Origin: Streptomyces spiroverticillatus
Lineage (GTDB): Bacteria; Actinomycetota; Actinomycetes; Streptomycetales; Streptomycetaceae
Assembly: GCA_014650415.1 (NCBI GenBank)
Contig: BMUX01000009.1
Span: forward strand, 320,680-370,311
Direction of reading: 5' to 3'
Length of the DNA: 49,632 nucleotides
The notes below the pieces were generated by a model. The model did not search any database and had not been told where the DNA came from. It was given only the letters and a program-made list of their open reading frames with translations. This document shows positions 30,998 to 38,690 of the stretch, piece after piece (position 1 is the stretch's first letter; each line of letters begins with the position of its first letter). A program made the translations under genes and the position numbers.

Positions 30998-31696
30998 TCA
31001 CCCGTCGAGGACGGCCCGCCATTCCGCCACCGCATCCGCACTCACCGGCTCCGCCCAGCCCCTGGGCCGAGCCGCACCGCCGATGTGGAACGCGTTGATC
31101 CCGCCGGCCCGGAGCACCGGAAGGTGGTCCAGCCGCAGGCCGCCGCCGACCAGGATCTCCGCCTCGTAGCCGGGCGTGCCCGCCCGGGAGGCCTCCGTGA
31201 GGAGGGTGGGGAGGCCAGCGTCGACGCCCTCGGCCGCGCCTGCCGTCAGGTAGGTGTCCAGGCCCGGCAGGTCCGCCAGCAGCTTGCGCGTCGCGTCGCG
31301 GTCCGCCGCCCGGTCGATGGCCCGGTGGAAGGTCCACCGGCAGCCGTCCAGCTCCGCCACCAGGCGCTCGACCGTGACGAGGTCGGGGTTGCCGGCCGGG
31401 TCGAGGAAGCCCAGTACGAACTCCTCCGCCCCCTCGGCCCGCAGCGCCCGCGCGTCCTTGACGAGCGCCTCCACGTCCTGTGGCGTACCCGCGGAGAAAC
31501 CGTCGGCGGCCCGCAGCATCACGCGCAGCGGGATGTCCACGGCGGCCCGGATCGCCGCGAAGGTCTCGACCGGGGGTGTCAGCCCGTCGGCGGCCATGTC
31601 CGTCACCAGTTCGAGCCGGTCGGCCCCTCCGGACTGGGCCGCGACCGCGTCCTCGGCGTTGAGGGCGATCACCTCCAGGACTGCGCGCTCACTCAT
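30998..31696 (-). CDS. cutC: CutC family protein
   Basis: TIM-barrel protein of 232 residues of the CutC family, historically linked to copper homeostasis although the biochemical role is unresolved. Conserved segments: LEVIALNAEDAVAAQSGGAD, RLELVTDMAADGLTPP, VLGFLDPAGNPD, WTFHRAIDRAAD and GTPGYEAEILVGGGLRLDHL. Located divergently from the copper ATPase copA, which supports a copper link, but a DasR-like site in its upstream region points instead to amino-sugar control. The ATG at 31696 is followed directly by the family N-terminus. Confidence 0.88.
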   Translation of the reverse strand: MSERAVLEVIALNAEDAVAAQSGGADRLELVTDMAADGLTPPVETFAAIRAAVDIPLRVMLRAADGFSAGTPQDVEALVKDARALRAEGAEEFVLGFLDPAGNPDLVTVERLVAELDGCRWTFHRAIDRAADRDATRKLLADLPGLDTYLTAGAAEGVDAGLPTLLTEASRAGTPGYEAEILVGGGLRLDHLPVLRAGGINAFHIGGAARPRGWAEPVSADAVAEWRAVLDG

Positions 31697-31755
31697 GGGG
31701 TTCGGTTTCCTTCGTCATTGCCGACACGGATGCGGGTACAAGGACAAGTACAGAG

Positions 31756-31771
31756 ATAGGTCTAGTCCAAT
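31756..31771 (-). promoter_or_regulatory. DasR-like (dre) operator candidate upstream of cutC
   Basis: On the cutC strand the site reads ATTGGACTAGACCTAT, the complement of ATAGGTCTAGTCCAAT. It matches 12 of 16 positions of the DasR consensus ACTGGTCTAGACCAGT as I remember it, with 9 of 10 in the core. It lies 60 bases before the cutC start. DasR is the GlcNAc-responsive GntR regulator of Streptomyces. Confidence 0.45.
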
Positions 31772-31856
31772 GTCCAGACTAGGGCCCTTGTCCGGCCCGC
31801 GCACTACCCCCGCACGGCGTGTGATCAAAGCCCGGTCGGAGACGTGGGGAGTTCAG

Positions 31857-31873
31857 ATACCCCCTGGGGGTAT
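31857..31873. promoter_or_regulatory. CsoR-type operator 1 (copA)
   Basis: Perfect palindrome ATACCCCCTGGGGGTAT. Sequences of this type are the operators of the copper-sensing repressor CsoR in Streptomyces. It ends 11 bases upstream of the -35 of the copA promoter. csoR itself is not in the window. Confidence 0.85.
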
Positions 31874-31884
31874 TCGAACGGGCC

Positions 31885-31913
31885 TTGCATCGCATGGGGG
31901 TGGGGGGTATACA
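31885..31913 (+). promoter_or_regulatory. copA promoter
   Basis: TTGCAT at 31885-31890, a 17-base spacer, then TATACA at 31908-31913: close to the vegetative HrdB consensus. Transcription should begin near 31920, inside or just before the second CsoR operator. The leader to the ATG at 32001 is about 80 bases. Confidence 0.75.
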
Positions 31914-31925
31914 TGGAGACGGTAG

Positions 31926-31942
31926 ATACCCCCTGGGGGTAA
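31926..31942. promoter_or_regulatory. CsoR-type operator 2 (copA)
   Basis: ATACCCCCTGGGGGTAA, one base off the first operator, beginning about six bases after the expected transcription start. Spacing of 69 bases between the two operators brackets the promoter. Confidence 0.85.
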
Positions 31943-32000
31943 TCAGGGCGAGCAGTAAGAGCCAAGGGCCCGCCAGGGCCCGCGACACAGGGAGCAGTCC

Positions 32001-34286
32001 ATGACCGTCCACACCCCGGCAACCGCCCCGACACCGGCGGCCCCCGCCCACGTCGAGCTCGCCATCGGCGGCATGACCTGCGCCTCCTGCGCCGCCCGCA
32101 TCGAGAAGAAGCTCAACCGGATGGACGGCGTCGAGGCCACCGTCAACTACGCCACCGAGAAGGCGAAGATCGCGTACGACCGCGAGAACACCGAGGTCGC
32201 CGACCTCATCGCCACCGTCGTGAAGACCGGCTACACAGCCGAGGAGCCCGCCCCCGTGGCACGGGAGGAGACTCCGCCCGACGGGACGACAGGCGAGGAA
32301 CCCGACGATCCCGCGCTCGTCTCGCTGCGGCAGCGGCTCGTCACCGCGACCGTCCTCGCCGTCCCGGTCATCGCGATGGCGATGGTCCCGGCCCTCCAGT
32401 TCGAGTACTGGCAGTGGCTGTCGCTCACGCTGGCCGCGCCGGTCGTCACGTACGCCGCCTGGCCCTTCCACAAGGCGGCGTGGACGAACGCCCGGCACGG
32501 CGCCGCGACCATGGACACGCTCATCTCGGTCGGCACGTCGGCGGCCTTCCTGTGGTCGCTGTGGGCGCTGTTCTTCGGCACGGCGGGCATGCCCGGCATG
32601 ACGCACCCCTTCGAGTTCACGATCGCCCGCAGCGACGGCGCCGGGAACATCTACCTGGAGGCAGCGGCCGGCGTCACCGCCTTCATCCTGGCCGGGCGCT
32701 ACTTCGAGGCGCGGTCGAAGCGGAAGGCGGGGGCCGCGCTCAAGGCGCTCATGCAGCTGGGGGCGAAGGACGTCACCGTCGTCCGGGGCGACGGCAGTGA
32801 AGTGGTCGTGCCGATAGGGGAGTTGAAGACCGGGGACCGCTTCCTGGTGCGGCCCGGGGAGAAGATCGCCACCGATGGGAAGGTCGTGGAGGGGTCGTCC
32901 GCCGTGGACGCCTCGATGCTGACCGGCGAGTCCGTGCCGGTCGAGGTCGGGGTCGGGGACCCGGTCACCGGCGCCACGCTCAACGCGGGCGGCCGGCTGG
33001 TCGTCGAGGCGACCCGGGTCGGTGCCGACACCCAGCTCGCCCGGATGGCCAAGCTGGTGGAGGACGCGCAGAACGGCAAGGCGGCGGCGCAGCGGCTCGC
33101 CGACAAGATCTCGGCCGTGTTCGTACCGATCGTGATCGCGCTGGCGCTCGGCACGCTGGGGTTCTGGCTGGGGAGCGGGGCAGGGCTGACGGCCTCGTTC
33201 ACGGCGGCCGTGGCCGTACTGATCATCGCCTGCCCGTGCGCCCTGGGCCTGGCCACGCCGACCGCGCTCATGGTGGGCACGGGGCGCGGTGCGCAACTCG
33301 GCATCCTGATCAAGGGGCCCGAGGTCCTGGAGAGCACCCGCAAGGTCGACACGATCGTGCTCGACAAGACGGGGACGGTCACGACGGGCCGGATGACGCT
33401 GCTGTCGGTGCACACGGCGGACGGTGTCGAGGAAGGTGACGTGCTGCGGCTGGCGGGTGCGCTGGAGAAGGCGTCCGAGCACCCGATCGCGCAGGCCGTG
33501 GCGACCGGGGCGACCGAGAAGGTGGGCACGCTGCCCACCCCGGAGGACTTCGCGAACGTACCCGGACTCGGTGTCCAGGGCATCGTGGACGGACATGCGG
33601 TGCTCGTCGGGCGTACGAAGCTGCTTGCGGAGTGGGCGATGGCGCTGCCCGTCGAGCTGGAGCGGGCGAAGGCCGAGGCGGAGGCTGCGGGGCGTACGGC
33701 CATCGCGGTGGCCTGGGACGGGGAGGCGCGGGCGGTCCTGACCGTCGCCGACGCCGTCAAGGACACCAGCGCGGAGGCCATCCGCCGGCTGCGCGGCCTC
33801 GGCCTCACCCCGATCCTGCTCACCGGTGACAACACGGCCGTGGCGGAAGCCGTCGCGGCGGAGGTGGGCATCGAGCGGGTCATCGCGGAGGTCATGCCCG
33901 AGGACAAGGTCAGCGTGGTCAAGTCCCTTCAGGAGGAGGGGCGTTCGGTGGCCATGGTCGGCGACGGCGTGAACGACGCGGCCGCGCTGGCACAGGCCGA
34001 CCTGGGCCTGGCCATGGGCACCGGCACCGACGCCGCCATCGAGGCGGGCGACCTGACGCTCGTACGGGGAGACCTGCGGGCGGCGGCCGACGCGATCCGG
34101 CTGGCGCGGCGGACCCTCGGCACCATCAAGTCGAACCTCTTCTGGGCCTTCGCCTACAACGTGGGCGCGCTGCCGCTCGCGGCGATGGGGCTGCTGAACC
34201 CGATGATCGCGGGCGCGGCGATGGCGTTCTCGTCGGTGTTCGTGGTCGGCAACAGCCTGCGGCTGCGGAGCTTCAAGGCCGCGTAG
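32001..34286 (+). CDS. copA: Copper-translocating P1B-type ATPase
   Basis: Membrane pump of 761 residues exporting Cu(I). N-terminal heavy-metal-associated domain with GGMTCASCAARIEKKLNRMD. Membrane helices, then the actuator TGES in DASMLTGESVPVEV, the ion-site CPC in IACPCALGLATPTALMVG (about 411), the phosphorylated Asp in DKTGTVTTG (about 455), the HP motif in SEHPIAQAVATG and the hinge MVGDGVNDAAALAQADLG. The last helices hold YNVGALPLAAMG and MAFSSVFVVGNSLRLR, the extra Cu(I)-site residues of the P1B-1 class. One metal domain, full length. Controlled by paired CsoR operators; GGGAG precedes the ATG. No copZ or csoR neighbours. Confidence 0.95.
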   Translation: MTVHTPATAPTPAAPAHVELAIGGMTCASCAARIEKKLNRMDGVEATVNYATEKAKIAYDRENTEVADLIATVVKTGYTAEEPAPVAREETPPDGTTGEEPDDPALVSLRQRLVTATVLAVPVIAMAMVPALQFEYWQWLSLTLAAPVVTYAAWPFHKAAWTNARHGAATMDTLISVGTSAAFLWSLWALFFGTAGMPGMTHPFEFTIARSDGAGNIYLEAAAGVTAFILAGRYFEARSKRKAGAALKALMQLGAKDVTVVRGDGSEVVVPIGELKTGDRFLVRPGEKIATDGKVVEGSSAVDASMLTGESVPVEVGVGDPVTGATLNAGGRLVVEATRVGADTQLARMAKLVEDAQNGKAAAQRLADKISAVFVPIVIALALGTLGFWLGSGAGLTASFTAAVAVLIIACPCALGLATPTALMVGTGRGAQLGILIKGPEVLESTRKVDTIVLDKTGTVTTGRMTLLSVHTADGVEEGDVLRLAGALEKASEHPIAQAVATGATEKVGTLPTPEDFANVPGLGVQGIVDGHAVLVGRTKLLAEWAMALPVELERAKAEAEAAGRTAIAVAWDGEARAVLTVADAVKDTSAEAIRRLRGLGLTPILLTGDNTAVAEAVAAEVGIERVIAEVMPEDKVSVVKSLQEEGRSVAMVGDGVNDAAALAQADLGLAMGTGTDAAIEAGDLTLVRGDLRAAADAIRLARRTLGTIKSNLFWAFAYNVGALPLAAMGLLNPMIAGAAMAFSSVFVVGNSLRLRSFKAA

Positions 34287-34305
34287 GGGGAAGCGACGGA
34301 GGCAG

Positions 34306-34342
34306 GGGCCCGATACCGAGTTTCCCGGTACCGGGCCCTTCT
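34306..34342 (+). terminator. copA terminator
   Basis: GGGCCCGATACCG and CGGTACCGGGCCC form a 13-bp stem with one mismatch and a 7-base loop, followed by TTCTCG; 20 bases after the copA stop. Confidence 0.75.
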
Positions 34343-34431
34343 CGCGCCCGGCAGCGGCGTCCGCGTCACGGATTGAACTCCGCGCGGCCCCGCCCGTATC
34401 CGTCGCGGACCTTCGGTGATAACCATCAGCT

Positions 34432-35349
34432 ATGGACGTGCACACCAGGGACCTCCGCTACTTCCTCGCGGTGGCGACAGAGCTGAGCTTCACGCGGGCC
34501 GCGGAGTCGCTGTACGTGTCCCAGCCCGCCCTCGACAAGCAGATACGGCAGCTCGAACGGGCCCTCGGCGCCGAACTGTTCGTACGCGACCGGCGCGAGG
34601 TGCGGCTCACACAGGCGGGCGAGGCACTCCTCCCGCACGCACAACAGACCTGCTCCACATGGGAGTTGGGCACCGTCGCACTCGCCGCACTGCGGACGGC
34701 CACGGCCGGGGTCCTCACCGTCGGCATGTGCACGGGTACGGGTACGGGTGCGGGGCGGGCCGGCGTCCTCCCCGCGATCGGCTCCCGCTTCGCCGACGCG
34801 CACCCGGAGGCGACGCCCGTACTGCGGCAGTCCGGGTGGGACGACCCCACGGCGGGGCTCGCCGACGGCAGCAGCGACGTCGCGTTCGTGTGGCTGCCGC
34901 TGCCGGAGCCGTCGCGGTACGCGCACCTGGTGCTGGCGGAGGAGCCCCGGCACGTCGCGCTTCCGGCGGGGCACCGGCTGGCGGGCCGTTCCACCGTCGA
35001 CTTCGCCGACCTCCTCGACGAGCCCTTCCTCGCCCTGCCCGACTCGGCGGGGCCGCTGCGGGACTACTGGCTGGCGACGGATGCGCGCGGTGGCGTGGGA
35101 GTGCGGGTGGGGGCGGTGGTGAACGGTCCCGACGAGACGTACGAGGCGGTGGAGGCGGGGCGGGGGGTGGTCCTGGTCGCCGACGCCTCGATGGTCCGGC
35201 GGGGGGACGTGGTGACCGTGCCGGTCCGGGGCGTCACGCCGTCCCGGTTCGCGCTGGCATGGCGGCGCGACGACATCCGGCCGCTGGTGCGGGCGTATGC
35301 GAGGGCTGCGCAGCACTGGATGCGGGCGGGCTCCCAGGGCGCCCCCTAG
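34432..35349 (+). CDS. LysR-family transcriptional regulator
   Basis: DNA-binding regulator of 305 residues. The winged HTH is LRYFLAVATELSFTRAAESL then YVSQPALDKQIRQLERALGA and ELFVRDRREVRLTQAGEALL, the full LysR signature. The effector domain (about 90-290) has LTVGMCTGTGTGAGRAGVLP and EPRHVALPAGHRLAGRSTVD. Ligand unknown. ATAACCATCAGCTAT at 34420-34434 overlaps the start and loosely fits a T-N11-A motif, so autoregulation is possible. No divergent target gene; the downstream HD hydrolase may be cotranscribed (59 bases apart). Confidence 0.9.
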   Translation: MDVHTRDLRYFLAVATELSFTRAAESLYVSQPALDKQIRQLERALGAELFVRDRREVRLTQAGEALLPHAQQTCSTWELGTVALAALRTATAGVLTVGMCTGTGTGAGRAGVLPAIGSRFADAHPEATPVLRQSGWDDPTAGLADGSSDVAFVWLPLPEPSRYAHLVLAEEPRHVALPAGHRLAGRSTVDFADLLDEPFLALPDSAGPLRDYWLATDARGGVGVRVGAVVNGPDETYEAVEAGRGVVLVADASMVRRGDVVTVPVRGVTPSRFALAWRRDDIRPLVRAYARAAQHWMRAGSQGAP

Positions 35350-35408
35350 CCCCCGGCACCGGGGGCGTTCGGCTCCGCCCCGGCCGGGCCGCGCGGCAGA
35401 CTGGGGGC

Positions 35409-36050
35409 ATGAGTACCCCGTACCCCGATCTCCTCCGGCGTTGGGCGGCGACCGTCGGCGACCTGGGGGTCCGTGCCGTCGATCCCGAGCCGTACGCCCG
35501 CAACCTCCTCGACCGGTGGGCCGAGCCCCAGCGGGCCTATCACACGACCGCCCACCTCGCCGCCGTCCTCGGGCATCTGGACACCCTTGCCGACCACCCC
35601 GAGGACCCCCGCCTCGTGCGCCTCGCGGCCTGGTTCCACGATGCCGTCTACCACCCGGAGCGGGACACGAACGAGGAGCGGTCCGCCCGGCTCGCCGAGC
35701 GGGCGTTGGCCGAGTTGGGGCTCGAAAACGAACAGGCCGCCGAGGTCGCCCGGCTGGTGCGGCTGACGGTCACCCATGACCCGGAGCCCGACGACACCAA
35801 CGGCGAGGCCCTCTGCGACGCCGATCTCGCCGTCCTCGCCTCCTCCCCCGAGGAGTACGCCGCCTACGCCGCCGCCGTACGGACGGAGTACGCCTTCGTG
35901 CCCGACCCGGACTTCCGGACAGGACGGGCCGCCGTGCTCACGCAGCTGCTGGCCCTGCCGAGGCTGTTCCGCACCCCGTACGGCAGCAAGCACTGGGAGG
36001 ACGCCGCCCGGCACAACCTCGCCACCGAGCTGGCCCTGCTCAGCCCGTGA
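35409..36050 (+). CDS. HD-domain hydrolase
   Basis: Predicted metal-dependent phosphohydrolase of 213 residues. The HD-type metal site is visible as RAYHTTAHLAAVLGHLDTLA followed by LAAWFHDAVYHPERDTNEER; the His-Asp pair of WFHDAVY is the hallmark, with a later Asp in ALCDADLAVLAS completing the set. The family is common in actinobacteria and its substrate is unknown. The long open frame upstream is a shadow of the LysR gene; the ATG at 35409 gives the expected N-terminus (STPYPDLLRRWAATVGDLGV). Confidence 0.85.
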   Translation: MSTPYPDLLRRWAATVGDLGVRAVDPEPYARNLLDRWAEPQRAYHTTAHLAAVLGHLDTLADHPEDPRLVRLAAWFHDAVYHPERDTNEERSARLAERALAELGLENEQAAEVARLVRLTVTHDPEPDDTNGEALCDADLAVLASSPEEYAAYAAAVRTEYAFVPDPDFRTGRAAVLTQLLALPRLFRTPYGSKHWEDAARHNLATELALLSP

Positions 36051-36122
36051 GCGGAACGGGGCTCGGCCCGTGAGCGGAAAGCGCTGGACCCTGACCCGAC
36101 AGGAGGCCCTAGCTTCGGGGCC

Positions 36123-37031
36123 ATGAAGATCGTCGTGCACGACACCGCCGCCGCCCACCTCCGCCTGCTGCGCCTCCCGGTCGCCGAGCGGCTCGCCGCA
36201 CTCCGGGAGATCCTCGACCCGCTGCACCGGTTCATCGCCCCCGCCATGGGCGGACACGCCGACCTCGTCGCGATCCACGAGCAGGGCGTCGGCTTCCCCC
36301 TGGACGGCGACGACACCCGGCTGGCCGCCGCCGTCGAGCAGATGCGGCAGGCCCGGGTGTGGGAGCGGATCGAGGCGCGTCTCGCCGCCGCCCGCGACCG
36401 GCTCGTCGCGGCGGCCGAGGAGGCCGACCTGCGCGTCCCCGAGACCGTCCACGTCGTCCTCACCCTCGGCGACCCCGACGACCACCACCTCGTCGTCCGC
36501 AGCTCCGGCTACTTCGGCCTCGGCGGCTTCCCGGGGGCGATCCATCTCGTGATGTGGCCCACCCCCGCCGCCCTCGCCAAGATCGAGCACGCCGCCGCCC
36601 ACGAGCTGCACCACAACGTCCGGTACGCGAACGTCGTCTGGAACCCCGCCACCGTCACCGTCGGCGAACAGGTCGTGGCGGAGGGGCTGGCCGAGGCGTT
36701 CGTACGGGAGCTGGCGGGCCCGGAGGCCACGGCCCCCTTCACCACCGCCCTCGCCGGAGCCCCGCTGGACGACGCGTACGCGAAGATCACGGCCGGGATC
36801 GACGTAGCGGGGATGCAGAACCTCGCCCCGTACGTCTTCGGCGACGACACCGCCGCTCTCATGAACCCGGACGCCACGCCCCTCGGCATCCCCGACCTCG
36901 CCGGCTACCCGGTCGGACTGCGCATCGCCGACGCCCACCTCGCCGCCACCGGCCGCACCGCCGCCCAGAGCGTCGCCCTGCCCGCCCGCGAGGTGCTGGG
37001 CAGTGCGGGGGTCCCGACCTCGGCGGCCTGA
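36123..37031 (+). CDS. DUF2268 putative zinc peptidase
   Basis: Protein of 302 residues. The HExxH-like zinc motif is AAAHELHHNVRYANVVWNP near residues 158-176, with a downstream Glu in VVAEGLAEAFVRELAGPEA as probable third ligand; this combination is the DUF2268 family of predicted Zn-dependent proteases. FGLGGFPGAIHLVMWPTPAA lies just before it. No signal peptide, so it acts in the cytoplasm. Only 14 bases separate it from the following MerR-type gene, indicating an operon. Substrate unknown. Confidence 0.85.
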   Translation: MKIVVHDTAAAHLRLLRLPVAERLAALREILDPLHRFIAPAMGGHADLVAIHEQGVGFPLDGDDTRLAAAVEQMRQARVWERIEARLAAARDRLVAAAEEADLRVPETVHVVLTLGDPDDHHLVVRSSGYFGLGGFPGAIHLVMWPTPAALAKIEHAAAHELHHNVRYANVVWNPATVTVGEQVVAEGLAEAFVRELAGPEATAPFTTALAGAPLDDAYAKITAGIDVAGMQNLAPYVFGDDTAALMNPDATPLGIPDLAGYPVGLRIADAHLAATGRTAAQSVALPAREVLGSAGVPTSAA

Positions 37032-37045
37032 GCCACACTGGACAC

Positions 37046-37858
37046 ATGGAGCACCAGGATCCGGAGCAGGCCCTCACCGTGGGCCGCGCCGCCGCCCTCG
37101 TCGGGGTCAGCGTCAAGACGCTCCACCACTGGGACAAGATCGGGCTGATGCGTCCCACTTCCCGGACGCGGTCCGGCTACCGGGTGTACGGGGCCGAGGA
37201 CATCGCCCGCATCCACCGGGTGCTCGTCTACCGCGAGCTGGGTCTTCCGCTCGCCGAGATCGGCCGCATCCTCGACGACCCGGACACCGACGCCCGCGCC
37301 CATCTGCGCCACCAGCGCGCCCAACTCACCGAGCGCATCGGCCGGTTGGAGCGCATGGTGGTCGCCGTGGACCGGATGCTGGAGACGTCCGGGTCCGACG
37401 GCGGCATGCGTCTCACCCCCGAGGAGCAGGTCGAGATCTTCGGCGCCGACTGGCAGCCCGAGTGGGTCGACGGCGCCGAGGAGCGGTACGGCGACAGCCC
37501 CCAGTGGGCCCAGTACCAGGAGCGCGCCTCCCGCCTGTCCCGCGAGGAGTGGGAGGAGGTCGCCGCCGCCACCCGCACCCTCCACCAGGACCTCGCCGCC
37601 GCCCTCCGCGCGGGCACCGCCCCCGGCTCCCCCGGGGCGAACGCCCTCGCCGAACGTCAACGGGCGCTCCTGTCCACGTACTTCGACTGCACGCTCGCCA
37701 TGCAGGTCTGCATTTCCCGCATGTACGTCACCGAGCCCGGCTACGCCGACTCCTTCGAGGCACTGGAGCCGGGCCTCACAAAGTGGCTGCGCGACATCGT
37801 GTGCGCGAACGCGGCGGCGCAGGGCGTCGACCCGGAGACGGCCGCCTGGCCCGCATGA
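37046..37858 (+). CDS. MerR-family regulator, TipA-like
   Basis: Regulator of 270 residues. The MerR HTH is LTVGRAAALVGVSVKTLHHW then DKIGLMRPTSRTRSGYRVYG, followed by the dimerisation helix to about residue 115. The C-terminal domain, with MRLTPEEQVEIFGADWQPEW and AEERYGDSPQWAQYQERASR, matches the TipAS drug-binding domain that in TipAL traps thiopeptides and other antibiotics. It probably activates promoters with a 19-base spacer, but I saw no such promoter for this operon. Cotranscribed with the DUF2268 gene. Confidence 0.9.
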   Translation: MEHQDPEQALTVGRAAALVGVSVKTLHHWDKIGLMRPTSRTRSGYRVYGAEDIARIHRVLVYRELGLPLAEIGRILDDPDTDARAHLRHQRAQLTERIGRLERMVVAVDRMLETSGSDGGMRLTPEEQVEIFGADWQPEWVDGAEERYGDSPQWAQYQERASRLSREEWEEVAAATRTLHQDLAAALRAGTAPGSPGANALAERQRALLSTYFDCTLAMQVCISRMYVTEPGYADSFEALEPGLTKWLRDIVCANAAAQGVDPETAAWPA

Positions 37859-37898
37859 GCCCGGCGCTCCACGGGCACGGCCGGCCCGGCCAACTCCC

Positions 37899-38324
37899 TC
37901 AACTCCCCTGCCGCCGTGCGTCGTCGCCGCCCCCGCCCTCCATCGCCACCCGCTCGGCGGCGCTGCGCAGCACGCAGAACTCGTTGCCCTCCGGGTCCGC
38001 GAAGACCACCCAGCCGCCCCCGTCCGGCTTGCGGTGATCGCCGATCACGCGTGCGCCCAGCCCGACGTAACGTTCCACCGCGTCGTCGCGGAGACCGTCG
38101 GGCTGGAGGCACAGGTGCACCCGGTTCTTGCCGGACTTTCCCTCCGAGGCCTCCGGCACCTCGGCGAAGTGCAGGTGCATGCCGGTCGGCAGGGTGAGGG
38201 CGACCTCCGGGTCGCCCGGCCCGTCGCCCTCGTCGACCGGACAGCCCAGCACCCGGCTCCAGAACCCGGCCAGCTCATATGCGTTCGCACAGTCGAAGGC
38301 CACGTTGTAGACGATCGCGGTCAC
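37899..38324 (-). CDS. VOC-superfamily (glyoxalase-like) protein
   Basis: Protein of 141 residues with the paired beta-alpha-beta-beta-beta modules of the vicinal-oxygen-chelate fold. First module: YNVAFDCANAYELAGFWSRV and LTLPTGMHLHFAEVPE; second: NRVHLCLQPDGLRDDAVERY and GGGWVVFADPEGNEFCVLRS, the last being the usual metal-binding end of the fold. Such proteins range from dioxygenases to antibiotic-binding resistance proteins; substrate unknown. Start is GTG. Likely cotranscribed with the small gene upstream (36-base gap). Confidence 0.85.
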   Translation of the reverse strand: MTAIVYNVAFDCANAYELAGFWSRVLGCPVDEGDGPGDPEVALTLPTGMHLHFAEVPEASEGKSGKNRVHLCLQPDGLRDDAVERYVGLGARVIGDHRKPDGGGWVVFADPEGNEFCVLRSAAERVAMEGGGGDDARRQGS

Positions 38325-38360
38325 GGAACACTCCCTCGTTCACCCGGTTCACAGCTCCCC

Positions 38361-38597
38361 CTACTGTGGCCGATGCTCCGACACGGACGGACGCACCCCG
38401 GCGACCACCTCCGCGAGCCGTCGCGCGGTCTCCACGTCGCACCGGCCCAGATCGATCAGCGGCGCGGGCACGTCCCGGGCGCAGGAGGCCGAGTCCAGGG
38501 CCAGCGACGGGAGGGTGACACCGGCGGCGAACAGGGCCTCCCGGAGAGTACGGATCGTTTCTTCAGCGGCTCGGATGCCGAGCTCCTTCGTCGTCAT
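38361..38597 (-). CDS. Small hypothetical protein
   Basis: Protein of 78 residues: TTKELGIRAAEETIRTLREA, then LPSLALDSASCARDVPAPLI and LGRCDVETARRLAEVVAGVR. It is helical and contains two Cys. Not assigned to a family. It precedes the VOC gene in the same direction and is divergent from the MFS efflux gene. Confidence 0.7.
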   Translation of the reverse strand: MTTKELGIRAAEETIRTLREALFAAGVTLPSLALDSASCARDVPAPLIDLGRCDVETARRLAEVVAGVRPSVSEHRPQ

Positions 38598-38690
38598 GAT
38601 CTATATCTCTACCGGCCGTATGGTGCTTATGCGTCACGGGAGTTGAAAGCCCCCGCAAGGGGACCGATGAGAGGAGGCACCCGGCCGGGA

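Noticed and set aside
38645..38666. Translational attenuator for the efflux gene
   Set aside because: There is a small CCCC-GCAA-GGGG hairpin but no leader peptide or alternative pairing I can support.
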